From the NCBI GenBank assembly GCA_023458755.1, contig JAEWYE010000004.1:1-32452 (forward strand): a stretch of 32,452 bases of DNA. The letters run 5' to 3'. The notes below the pieces were generated by a model. It searched no databases and had not been told where the DNA came from. It saw only the letters and a list, made by a program, of their open reading frames with translations. Made by a program: the position numbers and the translations under genes. Positions 1-8,523 of this stretch are shown piece by piece (the stretch's first letter is position 1; the number at the start of each line of letters is the position of its first letter). The DNA is from Bacillota bacterium. Its GTDB lineage: Bacteria > Bacillota > Clostridia > Oscillospirales > Acutalibacteraceae.

Positions 1-114
1 CAATTAAAAACCTATATCCATAAATACAATGCTTTTCCTATGCGCCCTCTCAAGTGGCAGTCACCTAAACAGGTGCTTCATGATTTCTTTACTCTTGGTG
101 TAACATATCATTGA
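1..114 (+). CDS. IS transposase, C-terminal fragment (partial at window start)
   Basis: The first frame is open from base 1 to a TGA at 112-114 and gives 37 residues. They include a basic/aromatic stretch YIHKYNAFPMRPLKW followed by SPKQVL, which resembles the C-terminal tail of rve/DDE-type transposases, where an 'SPxxVL' element closes the catalytic domain. The stop lies 10 bases before the putative right end of the element at 124, a spacing usual for compact insertion sequences. The catalytic residues lie outside the window, so the IS family cannot be fixed; IS481-like is a guess. A second copy probably begins at the far end of the window. Confidence 0.6.
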   Translation, partial: QLKTYIHKYNAFPMRPLKWQSPKQVLHDFFTLGVTYH

Positions 115-124
115 CAAACCTACA
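99..124 (-). repeat. Right terminal inverted repeat of the IS
   Basis: Read on the minus strand, this 26-base segment starts TGTAGGTTTGTC and ends GTTACA. It matches the segment at 32328-32353 (TGTAGGATTACA...GTTACA) at 19 of 26 positions without gaps. It lies just outside the transposase stop, as a right end should. The exact outer boundary could be off by a few bases. Confidence 0.6.
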
Positions 125-169
125 AAACAATCAAAGGCAGGATTTCGCTCGTTAACGTTCAGACACATA

Positions 170-198
170 TTGAACTATTGCGGAATAGGTTCTATAAT
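170..198 (+). promoter_or_regulatory. Sigma-A promoter for the MFS gene
   Basis: TTGAAC at 170-175 and TATAAT at 193-198 are separated by 17 bases. The promoter lies outside the IS end and about 40 bases upstream of the GGAGG at 230-234 that serves the MFS exporter. Its integrity argues that the exporter is expressed despite its odd start codon. Confidence 0.75.
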
Positions 199-239
199 AA
201 ATAGCAAATGCATTTCGGCACAACATACTGGAGGTCTTT

Positions 240-1496
240 ATCATCGCTTTCTCGCAGAAATCACATAATTTTTTTAAAACCACCTTCCGCGCTTTACAAT
301 ATAAGAATTTTCGCCTTTTCTGGTTTGGACAGTGCATCTCTCTTACCGGCACATGGATTCAGCGAACCGCGCAAACTTGGCTTGTGTATACTGTTACCAA
401 TTCTCCATTGATGGTCGGACTTGTCGGCGTGTGCCAGTTTATGCCGATGCTGTTGTTCTCACTTTTTGCCGGCGTAATTGTAGACCGATTCTCCAAGAAA
501 AAGCTCCTTATTCTAACGCAGGTTCTTTTTATGCTGCAGGCAATCGCAATGACACTGCTCACCTTTACCGGATTGATTCAGTACTGGCACATTCTGATTT
601 TAAGCTTTTTGTTTGGATTAACACAAACTTTGGATATGCCCGCGCGCCAATCCTTTTTCATCGATCTGGTAGGCGTAAAAGACCTTACCAATGCTATTTC
701 ACTCAATTCTACGATTGTAAATTTGGCACGCATTGTAGGGCCGGCTGTTTCCGGAATTCTTATGCTGAAATTCGGCACGGTATTCTGCTTCTCGGCAAAT
801 GCCATCAGTTTTATTCCGGTTATTATCGGTATTCTTCTAATACAAACAACTGAAAATCATGTTCGTAAAAGCCACGTCAACATTCTGCCGGAAGTCATTG
901 ACGGAATCAAATATATTAAAAACAACCAAACGCTGGTCGTAAATGTTCTGGTCATGGCGGTTGTGTGTACTTTTGCCATGAATAACGATGTCGTTATTCC
1001 GGTCTTCGCCAAAGTTGTTCTGGGTGCCGGCGCAAACGGCTATTCCCTGTTATTGTCTATGGCTGGTCTGGGGGCATTTTTAGCCGCTATCATGATGGCT
1101 TACCGGAGTAAAAACGGTGTCAACAAAGTTCTTTTGCTTTACAGCGGAATCCTAACGGCTGTTTTACAGGTTGCGACGGTTTTGACCCGGCAGTATGCTA
1201 TATGTGCGATGCTGATTACCTGTATTGGATTTTTTAACTTGATTTTTATCAATATCGCAAATTCTGTTTTTCAGTTGAATACACCCAATGAATACCGAGG
1301 CCGAGTGATGAGCGTGTATTCGTTTTTGAATATGGGTTCCACCCCGATCGGCAACTTTTTGTCCGGCAGCGTAATGGAAACGCTGGGCGGAGATTCCGGT
1401 TTTGTTTTTTGCGGAATGACAACCCTCCTTCTGCTGGGGGTTATCTTTACAAGGAAACGCAAAGAAATTGGAAACTGGATCAAGCGAAAATGTTAA
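240..1496 (+). CDS. MFS exporter (MFS_3/EntS-like), non-canonical start
   Basis: A major facilitator superfamily transporter of about 418 residues, probably a proton-driven exporter of drugs or other small molecules. The first transmembrane segment begins in the 'YKNFRLFWFGQ' region. Motif A (GVIVDRFSKKK) sits near residue 78 in the loop after TM2, and the EYRGRVMSVY motif before TM9 is typical of the EntS-like subgroup. The frame is open from 201, but no in-frame ATG, GTG or TTG occurs until the GTG at 384, which would delete the whole first helix. A GGAGG at 230-234 points to a start at the ATC codons at 240 or 243. Either a rare start is used or an ATG was lost by mutation. Substrate unknown. 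Confidence 0.85.
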   Translation: MIAFSQKSHNFFKTTFRALQYKNFRLFWFGQCISLTGTWIQRTAQTWLVYTVTNSPLMVGLVGVCQFMPMLLFSLFAGVIVDRFSKKKLLILTQVLFMLQAIAMTLLTFTGLIQYWHILILSFLFGLTQTLDMPARQSFFIDLVGVKDLTNAISLNSTIVNLARIVGPAVSGILMLKFGTVFCFSANAISFIPVIIGILLIQTTENHVRKSHVNILPEVIDGIKYIKNNQTLVVNVLVMAVVCTFAMNNDVVIPVFAKVVLGAGANGYSLLLSMAGLGAFLAAIMMAYRSKNGVNKVLLLYSGILTAVLQVATVLTRQYAICAMLITCIGFFNLIFINIANSVFQLNTPNEYRGRVMSVYSFLNMGSTPIGNFLSGSVMETLGGDSGFVFCGMTTLLLLGVIFTRKRKEIGNWIKRKC

Positions 1497-1513
1497 CCTG
1501 TTCTTTCCTTTAT

Positions 1514-1539
1514 GCCATCCCGCAAGGGGTGGCTTTTTT
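1514..1539 (+). terminator. Terminator after the MFS gene
   Basis: The arms GCCATCCC and GGGGTGGC (with G-U pairs) enclose GCAA and run straight into six T's. The hairpin starts 17 bases after the MFS stop. Confidence 0.85.
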
Positions 1540-1620
1540 ATGTGCTGTATTCGTTGGACAAATTGCTAGCCAACGCATATTATATAGCATCTAAAACAAC
1601 TTTAAGGAGTCAATCTGGAA

Positions 1621-2184
1621 ATGTATATAGATAACGAAACCAGTGCAATCAACTGTAATAATCGAATCAACCTGATCAATACATTCCGCAAACTTTGGGA
1701 AGAGCACGCAATGTGGACACGATCTTTTATTATCAGCGCTGTGGACAATCTGGGAGACCTGCAGTTTGTGACAAAACGGTTAATGCGAAATCCCACTGAT
1801 TTTGCGGCCGTGCTCAAAAAATATTATGGAACGCAAAATGCTATGAAGTTCGACAATCTGCTTTCAGACCATCTTTCTATTGCCGGAAAAATTGTAAATG
1901 CCGCAAAAGCAGGAGATACCGAAACGGTTAACGAGCTAAGGACAAAATGGTATGCAAATGCGGATGCGATTGCTGATTTTCTTTCCAGTATAAATCCATA
2001 CTGGTCAAAAAACGAATGGAAAATGATGCTGTATGACCATCTGAAGCTGGTTGAAAATGAAGCAACCGGAAGAATAAACAAGGATTATCAAAAAGATATT
2101 GCACAATATGACACAATGGAAGATCAAGTCCTTTTAATGGCAGATGCTATGGCAAACGGCATCGCAAAACAATTTCGAATTTAA
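1621..2184 (+). CDS. Conserved helical protein of unknown function
   Basis: A soluble protein of 187 residues with no signal peptide or membrane segment. It looks almost entirely alpha-helical. Conserved-looking elements are LWEEHAMWTR near residue 25, NPTDFAAVL near 58 and INPYWSKNEW near 126, rich in Trp, His and acidic residues. I recognise this as a family common in Clostridia and bacilli that automatic pipelines often mislabel as acetylglutamate kinase or glycosyltransferase. It has none of the motifs of those enzymes. An AAGGAG at 1603-1608 precedes the ATG. It is flanked by terminators on both sides and so is a single-gene transcript. A metal- or haem-binding helical bundle is possible, but that is speculation. 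Confidence 0.85.
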   Translation: MYIDNETSAINCNNRINLINTFRKLWEEHAMWTRSFIISAVDNLGDLQFVTKRLMRNPTDFAAVLKKYYGTQNAMKFDNLLSDHLSIAGKIVNAAKAGDTETVNELRTKWYANADAIADFLSSINPYWSKNEWKMMLYDHLKLVENEATGRINKDYQKDIAQYDTMEDQVLLMADAMANGIAKQFRI

Positions 2185-2207
2185 TAGAGAAATCAACTGT
2201 ATAGGAA

Positions 2208-2245
2208 AAAATCCGTATGAAATAAAAACAGTTCATACGGATTTT
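2208..2245. terminator. Bidirectional terminator between convergent genes
   Basis: Perfect 14-base arms, AAAATCCGTATGAA and TTCATACGGATTTT, surround a 10-base loop. The A and T ends let it work on both strands. It separates the 187-residue protein from the convergent permease, whose stop codon is only 3 bases away. Confidence 0.9.
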
Positions 2246-2247
2246 AC

Positions 2248-3600
2248 TCAATTATGATTTACGCCGTTGCGTTGATAGTATTGAACTCCAAGAAAAGCAA
2301 CTACGCCGCAAAACACAATAAAAATCGGCGCATAGACCGGATTAGACACAATCCCGCCGACCAGAATGATGGCCGAACCTAATAGAGCTAAAACAGGACA
2401 TACGATTCCTTTAAAAATGCTGGTTACCGTCTGCGCTTTTTTCATTTGCATGACTTTTAAATATAGCAGAGAATAACATACATAGCTAAATACAATGGAA
2501 ATTTCGCTGATATCGCCGGTGCCCATAATTCCGGTCTTTTGTATAACATAATGAACAAGCAGCCAAAAAGCCGCAACAATAAACGAGATTAAACACGACC
2601 ATGCGGATAATTGTGTTTTGGGACTGGTTTGCGATATTTTTTCCGCCATTGGAATCATATTTTTACTTGCCAGTGCCTGCGGCATTCGAATGGAACCAAG
2701 CGTAAGGCCGTTTACAACACCCAAAATTGCAATGACCACAAAAATCAACATAATTTTTGTACTGTTTCCGCCAAGTAAAAACGCTCCTGCATTATTTACT
2801 GATTCGTTACCGACGGACATGATATATTCTGCACCCAGCATATGGTTCAACCCTAGAAAATACAAAAGATAAGTTCCCAGTACGGCACACGGTCCGATGA
2901 TAAGCGCCAGCGACATATTGCGTTTTGGATTTTTCACTTCGTTTGTTATGCTTGTGGCAACAATCCATCCGTCATAAGAAAAAGCAATCGGGGCAAGAGC
3001 TGCAAGCCAGCCTACACCCTTATCATGGACGAGTACCGGAGTGACCCCCACCGGTATTTCCGGATTGGACGCGCCATAAAAAATGCCGAAAATCGCAATG
3101 ACCAGTAAAGGAATCAATTTGATTACCGTTGATATATTTTGGATATACCCGCCTAATTTAACGGATAAAATGTTGACAGCATAAAAGACCGCCATTATGA
3201 GAAAACCGATTGCTATTTGCATCTCAAGAGAAGCATTTATATGAAATAATGCGCAGGTATAAATAGCCGCAACCCAAGAAACCACAGCGGTTATAGTTGG
3301 GAAATAAACAAAAGTTTGAAACCAGCCAAAGCCGGAAGCAATTTTTCGAGAAACAAAATCTTCATAATAGCCGACGATTCCGCCGTTTTTCCTTGTACGA
3401 ACCGAAAGCTCAATAAGTGTTAAGCTTCCGAATATAATACTCCACGCGCCGATACAAAATGCAGCCACTCCGAGCCAAACATTCCCCCCTGTGTATTTTA
3501 GTACGTCGTCACATTTAAAAAAGATACCGGAACCAATCACAATTCCAATAATCATAGTAGTTGCGGTAAATAATCCATAATGTTCTTTTTTATTATCCAT
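2248..3600 (-). CDS. APC-family amino acid permease (SteT-like)
   Basis: 450 residues, with about 12 predicted membrane helices. Near residues 16-27 is the glycine-rich segment IGIVIGSGIFFK, the unwound part of TM1 that binds the backbone of the amino acid in the APC superfamily. The closest type by eye is the LAT/SteT group of amino acid exchangers. The ATG at 3598-3600 has a GGAGG about 10 bases upstream on the minus strand. It is a single-gene unit between a bidirectional terminator and its own promoter. Substrate unknown; serine/threonine or neutral amino acid exchange is the family precedent. Confidence 0.9.
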   Translation of the reverse strand: MDNKKEHYGLFTATTMIIGIVIGSGIFFKCDDVLKYTGGNVWLGVAAFCIGAWSIIFGSLTLIELSVRTRKNGGIVGYYEDFVSRKIASGFGWFQTFVYFPTITAVVSWVAAIYTCALFHINASLEMQIAIGFLIMAVFYAVNILSVKLGGYIQNISTVIKLIPLLVIAIFGIFYGASNPEIPVGVTPVLVHDKGVGWLAALAPIAFSYDGWIVATSITNEVKNPKRNMSLALIIGPCAVLGTYLLYFLGLNHMLGAEYIMSVGNESVNNAGAFLLGGNSTKIMLIFVVIAILGVVNGLTLGSIRMPQALASKNMIPMAEKISQTSPKTQLSAWSCLISFIVAAFWLLVHYVIQKTGIMGTGDISEISIVFSYVCYSLLYLKVMQMKKAQTVTSIFKGIVCPVLALLGSAIILVGGIVSNPVYAPIFIVFCGVVAFLGVQYYQRNGVNHN

Positions 3601-3690
3601 TTTATTTCATTTTCCTCCGAGCTAAAATATCCTGACCATTTAATACTCTTCAAATTTTCTCCCACTGCTTTTTGAAAATAACAATTATGT

Positions 3691-3720
3691 ATTGTACCAC
3701 AATCGAATTCATAAATACAA
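3691..3720 (-). promoter_or_regulatory. Promoter of the APC permease
   Basis: On the minus strand, TTGTAT and TACAAT are separated by 18 bases, about 90 bases upstream of the start codon. A perfect 12-base palindrome, ATCTTGCAAGAT, lies further upstream at 3737-3748 and could be a regulator site. Confidence 0.5.
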
Positions 3721-3781
3721 TCTCCATTTGCTCATCTTGCAAGATTTTTTATAATTCTCGGTTTTTTATTTAATTTTAATA

Positions 3782-3814
3782 TTTACATTTCATAAAAATA
3801 TTATATGATATAAT
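3782..3814 (+). promoter_or_regulatory. Possible promoter of the small membrane protein
   Basis: TTTACA at 3782-3787 is 16 bases from TATGAT at 3804-3809. An overlapping TATAAT at 3809-3814 would give a 21-base spacer. The AT-rich context makes the exact choice uncertain. Confidence 0.35.
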
Positions 3815-3872
3815 AAAGTGTATTTATCGGATTGAAAATACGGATATTTAAAAAGTAATGAGGAGTTGCAAA

Positions 3873-4178
3873 ATGGATTTTAATCAAATTTTTGATGTGT
3901 GTGTGGTAGCTGCCGGAATTTATATGTTATACTGCGGTTTTACGGGAAAAGGGTCGCTTTACAAAAACGAATATATCAAGCCAGACTGCAAAGAGAAATA
4001 CAAGAAGTTCATTCAGTATTTCGGCTTAATCTGCGGTTTCATTGCGATTGTGACGGGCGTGGTAGATTATTTGCACATTCAGCCTCTTACCATGATTTTT
4101 GTTGCGCTATTCGCTGTATGCCTTGTTTTTTATTTTGTTATCAACTTCAGATTGACAGAGCCGAAAAAGAAAAAATAG
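3873..4178 (+). CDS. Small membrane protein, two C-terminal helices
   Basis: 101 residues from the ATG at 3873. An in-frame ATG at 3858 lies inside the ribosome binding site GAGGAG (3861-3866) and is unlikely to be used. The chain has an N-terminal hydrophobic segment (DVCVVAAGIYMLYCGF), a Lys/Tyr-rich soluble stretch, then two membrane helices and a basic tail ending KKKK. This suggests three membrane segments in all. Function unknown. No neighbour in the same direction gives a clue. Confidence 0.75.
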   Translation: MDFNQIFDVCVVAAGIYMLYCGFTGKGSLYKNEYIKPDCKEKYKKFIQYFGLICGFIAIVTGVVDYLHIQPLTMIFVALFAVCLVFYFVINFRLTEPKKKK

Positions 4179-4227
4179 ATATTGCATTTTACATATGTAT
4201 ATGTTAAAATACTATACGTTGTCATTT

Positions 4228-4303
4228 CCGGGTGTGGCGCAGTTGGTAGCGCGCTTGACTGGGGGTCAAGAGGCCGTGAGTTCAAGTCTCGTCACTCGGA
4301 CCA
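4228..4303 (+). tRNA. tRNA-Pro (anticodon GGG)
   Basis: A cloverleaf can be folded by eye. The acceptor pair is CCGGGTG/CACTCGG, with A as discriminator and an encoded CCA at 4301-4303. The D arm is around GGCGCAGTTGGTAGCGC. The anticodon stem CTTGA/TCAAG holds the loop CTGGGGG, so the anticodon is GGG and reads CCC. The T loop is TTCAAGT. Length is 76 bases with CCA. It is a single tRNA followed at once by a strong terminator. Confidence 0.97.
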
Positions 4304-4306
4304 GCA

Positions 4307-4355
4307 AAAGGCCGCAGTATTGCTGATAAATTCAGCTATACTGCGGCCTTTCTTT
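4307..4355 (+). terminator. Terminator of the tRNA-Pro transcript
   Basis: The 14-base arms AAAGGCCGCAGTAT and ATACTGCGGCCTTT are perfectly complementary. They are followed by a T-rich stretch and begin 4 bases after the tRNA CCA. Confidence 0.9.
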
Positions 4356-4465
4356 GCTTTTATTCAGCTAAACACGCTACTTTTGCCCACTTTTATGGGT
4401 GCTAAATATGAACTAAAAATCTATAAATAAGATTCAATTACTACAGCGTTACTACAAATTTTACA

Positions 4466-4504
4466 GAAAAAACTATGAACACAAAAACGCAGCCATAGCT
4501 TTTT
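4466..4504 (-). terminator. Terminator after the VOC gene
   Basis: On the minus strand, AAAAAGCTATG and CATAGTTTTTT form an 11-base stem region around a long loop, ending in T's just after the VOC stop codon. The loop is large, so efficiency is uncertain. Confidence 0.5.
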
Positions 4505-4521
4505 GTTTGTTCTTGCCAGAA

Positions 4522-4908
4522 TTACTCCGTGATTTCCACCCGATTGCCGTCTGGGTCGGAAACACAGCTTTCAAAATAACCGTCGCCTGTTACTCTGGAC
4601 GGACTTAACAGCGCATATCCATCTGCAACAATCCGATTTGTCAATTTGATAACGGCTTCTTTGCTCCCGACCGAAAACGCAATATGGCTCCAACCGCTTT
4701 CCTTGTCTTTCTGCGTGCGCTTTTCCAAATCCGTATGGCTCATAATTTCCAGACGCGCACCGGAATCAAACGAGATAAAGTAACTGGAAAATCCTTTGGT
4801 GTTTTCATATTTTTGATTGCTTGTTCCGTTGAAATATTGAACGTAATACTCCCTCGACTTTTCTAAGTCCTGCGCATATACCGCAAAATGTGTGATGTGA
4901 ACACTCAT
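4522..4908 (-). CDS. VOC-superfamily protein (glyoxalase I-like)
   Basis: 128 residues, the length of a single-chain VOC dioxygenase/glyoxalase module made of two beta-alpha-beta-beta-beta repeats. The N-terminal repeat starts ITHFAVYAQDLEKS with a candidate metal ligand His7. Glu in ARLEIMSH, His in GWSHIAFSV (about 75) and the final Glu of GNRVEITE complete the usual four-ligand set. The pattern fits lactoylglutathione lyase-type detoxification of methylglyoxal, but family members also include epimerases, isomerases and antibiotic-binding proteins, so the substrate is open. The ATG at 4906-4908 is preceded by GGAGGAATTGTC. It stands alone between terminators. Confidence 0.88.
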   Translation of the reverse strand: MSVHITHFAVYAQDLEKSREYYVQYFNGTSNQKYENTKGFSSYFISFDSGARLEIMSHTDLEKRTQKDKESGWSHIAFSVGSKEAVIKLTNRIVADGYALLSPSRVTGDGYFESCVSDPDGNRVEITE

Positions 4909-5028
4909 GACAATTCCTCCAGAGTTTTAACCCAGTAGTTGTTCTACTTACCATAACAGAACGGATAAAGAATGCCTTTGTTATACCATATCACCGATCA
5001 ATTTGCAACCGAATAATTCTGATTACTA

Positions 5029-5066
5029 CAAAAAATCGGCAAGCTGCCATTTTCGCAGCCTGCCGA
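5029..5066 (-). terminator. Terminator of the threonine operon
   Basis: On the minus strand, the stem TCGGCAGGCTGC/GCAGCTTGCCGA (one G-U pair) leads into six T's. It lies about 20 bases after the lysC stop and ends the four-gene operon. Confidence 0.88.
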
Positions 5067-5084
5067 TAAAAGAAATCTTTATAA

Positions 5085-6302
5085 TTATTCAACATCCGTG
5101 CTGAAGAACTTATTGTGAATCGCGGTCACTGCTTTATCCGCGTCAACGCGGGCAATCAGGACAGAAATTTTAATTTCGCTGGTAGCAATCATCTGAATGT
5201 TGATATTTGCTTCAAACAGTGCTTCGAACATTTGAGCGGCAATGCCCGGATGACTCTCCATGCCGGCACCGACGATGGAGACCTTTGCAACATCTTCATC
5301 ATAGACGACATTGGTTGCGCCGATTACTTCAACATAAGGATTCAGAATTTCGATGGTTTCTTGTAAATTTTCCTGCGGAATGGTAAAGCTGATATCCTTT
5401 GTGCCATTTCTGCCGACGGATTGAAGGATGATATCTACATTAATGTTCTTTGCGGACAGTTTGGAAAACACCTTAAAGGCAAGACCCGGTCTGTCCGGGA
5501 CACCGATAATTGAAACTCTTGCGACATTGTTGTCTTTTGCTACACCGCTGATCAGCATTTTCTCCATTTTGTTTGCCTCCTTAACAATTGTACCCGGTAC
5601 CTTCGTTAAACTGGAAAGCACCTCAAGCTCGATATTATACTTTTTCGCCATTTCAACCGAACGGTTATTTAAAACCTGTGCTCCCAAAGTCGCAAGCTCC
5701 AACATTTCATCATAGGAAATAACATCCAACTTCTTTGCGTTTGCCACTTTACGCGGATCGGCGGTGAACACGCCTTCCACGTCCGTATAAATCTGGCATA
5801 AATCCGCGTGCATGACAGCCGCAATCGCAACCGCGCTGGTATCGGAGCCACCGCGGCCAAGAGTTGTCATATCATCATAGCGGTTAATACCCTGAAATCC
5901 TGCTACAATAACGATGTTGCGCTTATCCAGTTCCTTTTTAATACGATCCGGAATGATGCGCTTGATTCTTGCGGAGCCGTAAGCGGAAGACGTAACAAAA
6001 CCGGCCTGCCAGCCGAGAAGGGAGATAACCGGATATCCCAGCTTTTCAATTGCCATGGCAAGCAAAGCGACGGAAATTTGTTCGCCGGAAGTCAACAGCA
6101 TATCCATTTCTCGTTTAGACGGATTTTCATTTATTTCCTTTGCTTTTTCAATCAGATTATCCGTTGTGTCCCCTTGAGCGGAAACAACAACTACCACATT
6201 GTTGCCTTTTGCATACGTTTTTGTTACGATGTCCGCGACATTAAACACACGTTCAGCGTTCGCTACCGAACTGCCGCCGAATTTCTGGACTATTAAGCTC
6301 AT
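5085..6302 (-). CDS. lysC: Aspartokinase
   Basis: Phosphorylates L-aspartate, the first step toward threonine, lysine and methionine. 405 residues, a usual length for the monofunctional enzyme. The kinase fold starts VQKFGGSSVAN at residues 5-15, with the catalytic region GRGGSDTSAVAIAA near 148 and YTDVEGVFTADPR near 173. The last 140 residues form two ACT domains (IIGVPDRPGLAFKVF and VSIVGAGMESHPGIAAQMFEA), the site of feedback control by lysine and/or threonine. It is the last gene of the pheB-hom-thrB-lysC operon, 32 bases after thrB, with a GGAGG-type site before the ATG. Its place with threonine genes suggests a threonine-branch isozyme. Confidence 0.97.
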   Translation of the reverse strand: MSLIVQKFGGSSVANAERVFNVADIVTKTYAKGNNVVVVVSAQGDTTDNLIEKAKEINENPSKREMDMLLTSGEQISVALLAMAIEKLGYPVISLLGWQAGFVTSSAYGSARIKRIIPDRIKKELDKRNIVIVAGFQGINRYDDMTTLGRGGSDTSAVAIAAVMHADLCQIYTDVEGVFTADPRKVANAKKLDVISYDEMLELATLGAQVLNNRSVEMAKKYNIELEVLSSLTKVPGTIVKEANKMEKMLISGVAKDNNVARVSIIGVPDRPGLAFKVFSKLSAKNINVDIILQSVGRNGTKDISFTIPQENLQETIEILNPYVEVIGATNVVYDEDVAKVSIVGAGMESHPGIAAQMFEALFEANINIQMIATSEIKISVLIARVDADKAVTAIHNKFFSTDVE

Positions 6303-6334
6303 AAGGCTCTAACCTCCATAAAATGTATAAAAAT

Positions 6335-7231
6335 TTATTCAATGACTATTTCCGCGCCGCATGAATTCGCGCTTAATATTTCAACTCTCCAGCCGTTTAT
6401 GCCTTTTTCCTCTAAATGAGAAACTGCATATTGAACAAACTCATCCGTATGATCGGCATCAAGCATCGCGATAATGGTTGGCCCCGCGCCGCTTACATAA
6501 GTACCAAGAGAACCAAGTTCATAGCTCAAACGGAACACCTGGTCGAAATTCTGAATCAGACCGCTGCGGTAAGGCTGATGCAGTTTATCCTGAACAGCAA
6601 CACGCAAATTTTCGGTTTTGCCGGAAAACAGCGTTGCCGTCATCAATGCGGAACGAGAAAGATTGTATACCGCATCCGCTCTGGAATATTCCTGAGGTAA
6701 AACCGAACGCGCTTTCTCCGTTTTGAGTTCAAATGGAGGAACAAACAGCGCAAAACGTATTTTTTCGGAAACCGGAACACTCACACTGTATACCCTCTCC
6801 CCTTCCATGGCGGAAGCGACAAGCCCGCCCAAAATGGCAGGTGTGGTATTGTCCGGATGTCCTTCGATTTTAGCCGCAAGGTTTATGAGGTCCTGCTGCG
6901 AAAGCGGGTTGCCCAAAAGGCGGTTCGCGCCTAAAATACCGGATACGATACAGGCGGAGCTGCTGCCTAGCCCACGTGCCATTGGGATATCATTCTGCTG
7001 AATAATTTTTAAACCCGGTAATTGGCGTCCGCACTGCTCATACAAAAGCTTGGCGGCCCAAAAAATAAGATTGGTTTCATCGGTCGGTATTTTTATATTA
7101 TCTTTGGATGAAATGTCTAAAGTATCCGATTCTTCCATCCATACTTGATTATAAAGTGTAAGCGCAATGCCGAGAGAGTCAAAGCCGGAACCAAGATTGG
7201 CACTGGTTGCCGGGACCTGAATGCGTATCAT
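6335..7231 (-). CDS. thrB: Homoserine kinase
   Basis: Converts homoserine to O-phosphohomoserine with ATP, in the cytosol, as the substrate for threonine synthase. 298 residues, normal for the GHMP kinase family. The N-terminal motif VPATSANLGSGFDSLGIAL (residues 6-24), the phosphate-binding PMARGLGSSSACIVSG near 84 and the C-terminal GAGPTIIAML glycine loop are all present. It lies 23 bases downstream of hom. Threonine synthase (thrC) is not in this window, so the last step is encoded elsewhere. Confidence 0.97.
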   Translation of the reverse strand: MIRIQVPATSANLGSGFDSLGIALTLYNQVWMEESDTLDISSKDNIKIPTDETNLIFWAAKLLYEQCGRQLPGLKIIQQNDIPMARGLGSSSACIVSGILGANRLLGNPLSQQDLINLAAKIEGHPDNTTPAILGGLVASAMEGERVYSVSVPVSEKIRFALFVPPFELKTEKARSVLPQEYSRADAVYNLSRSALMTATLFSGKTENLRVAVQDKLHQPYRSGLIQNFDQVFRLSYELGSLGTYVSGAGPTIIAMLDADHTDEFVQYAVSHLEEKGINGWRVEILSANSCGAEIVIE

Positions 7232-7254
7232 GTTATCAACTTCCTATAAAAAAA

Positions 7255-8508
7255 TTATAAATCACCGATTCGAATTTTCGAGCAAATGGTTACGCCCAAA
7301 TGTTCAAGCTGCTCCAGCTTTGCCAAAATTTCTGTTTCCGGCATTTGTTTTGTAACAAAACCAATTTCTTTCGGAGCTGAATTTTTGTGATAGAGACGTG
7401 TAACACCGTCAAAAATAGAATTTGCGTTTTCAAAGGCCAAGGTATCGTTTTCCGCTTTGGCTCGAATGAACATGGCTACGCTGTCGCAGCGGTAATCTTC
7501 CACATAATCATCGGAACCGTCATCCCAGAACAGATACTTGCGGGCTTTAAAATGCTTCACGCAATCAATAATATCTGCCACAACGGCACTTGCGGTCGGC
7601 AGTTTACCGGCACCTTTTCCGTAAAACACAACATCGCCTGTCGAATCGCCGCGAACCATAATACCGTTAAATTCATCGTCAACATTGGCAAGTTGGCTTT
7701 CGCGCGGTACAAACATCGGGCAGACAATAATTTGAAGCTTTTGATCTTCCATCATCTTTACTTGCCCGATTAATTTAATCACACCGCCCCATGCCGCCGC
7801 GTATTCCACATCCGTTAAGGCAACATTGGTAATGCCCTCGGTGTGAACCTGCTGCGGATAAACATGCTTACCAAACGCAAGAGAGGCCAAAATACAAATC
7901 TTGCGGCAGGCATCCAGGCCTTCCACATCGGCTGCCGGATTCCGTTCCGCATAGCCAAGCTTTTGAGCAAGCGCAAGCGCATCGTCAAAATTCATCTTTT
8001 CACGAATCATTTTCGTTAAGATGAAATTGGTAGTGCCGTTTAAAATACCGGCAATTTCAATCACATCATTTGCCGCTAAGCATTGGCTGATTGGGCGAAT
8101 AATCGGAATGCCGCCGCCGACGCTGGCTTCAAATAAAAAGTTCAGATTCTGCTTTTGTGCCAATTTCAGAAGCTCGGCGCCTTTGGCCGCCACCAGTTCT
8201 TTATTGGAGGTTACCACGCTTTTTCCGGCTTCCAGGCAACGTTTTACATAATCGAAGGCCGGGTTCAAACCGCCCATAACCTCAACAACTATTTTTACAT
8301 CGGGGTCCTTTAGAATTTGATCAAAAGATTTTGTAAATTTCTCCTGAAAAGGACTGTCCGGAAAATCACGCAAATCAAGAATATATTTAATATGAATTTC
8401 TTCCTTTGCGCGTCTCGCAATGCTGTCTTTATGATTCTGAATCACTTCGACAACACCTGAACCAACTACACCATATCCCATTACTGCTATTTCTACCATA
8501 TGCTGCAC
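7255..8508 (-). CDS. hom: Homoserine dehydrogenase
   Basis: NAD(P)H-dependent reduction of aspartate semialdehyde to homoserine. 417 residues. The Rossmann motif GYGVVGSGVVEV is at residues 10-21. The dimer/catalytic core contains GILNGTTNFILTKM and GLDACRKICILASLAFG, with the lysine/aspartate catalytic set in that region. A short ACT-like tail (IGFVTKQMPETEILAKLEQL) is where threonine feedback normally acts. The ATG at 8506-8508 follows AAGGGG on the minus strand. It lies 15 bases downstream of the ACT-domain protein, in the same transcript. Confidence 0.97.
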   Translation of the reverse strand: MQHMVEIAVMGYGVVGSGVVEVIQNHKDSIARRAKEEIHIKYILDLRDFPDSPFQEKFTKSFDQILKDPDVKIVVEVMGGLNPAFDYVKRCLEAGKSVVTSNKELVAAKGAELLKLAQKQNLNFLFEASVGGGIPIIRPISQCLAANDVIEIAGILNGTTNFILTKMIREKMNFDDALALAQKLGYAERNPAADVEGLDACRKICILASLAFGKHVYPQQVHTEGITNVALTDVEYAAAWGGVIKLIGQVKMMEDQKLQIIVCPMFVPRESQLANVDDEFNGIMVRGDSTGDVVFYGKGAGKLPTASAVVADIIDCVKHFKARKYLFWDDGSDDYVEDYRCDSVAMFIRAKAENDTLAFENANSIFDGVTRLYHKNSAPKEIGFVTKQMPETEILAKLEQLEHLGVTICSKIRIGDL

Positions 8509-8523
8509 CCCTTATTTCATCAA

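Noticed and set aside
4228..4303. tRNA-Pro as an integration (att) site
   Set aside because: No integrase and no repeat of the tRNA 3' end was found downstream; a terminator follows directly and ordinary genes continue.
5808..6296. Long open frame (162 codons) on the plus strand opposite lysC
   Set aside because: It lies fully antisense to a clear aspartokinase, shows no family features and has a Cys/His/Asn-rich composition typical of antisense frames.
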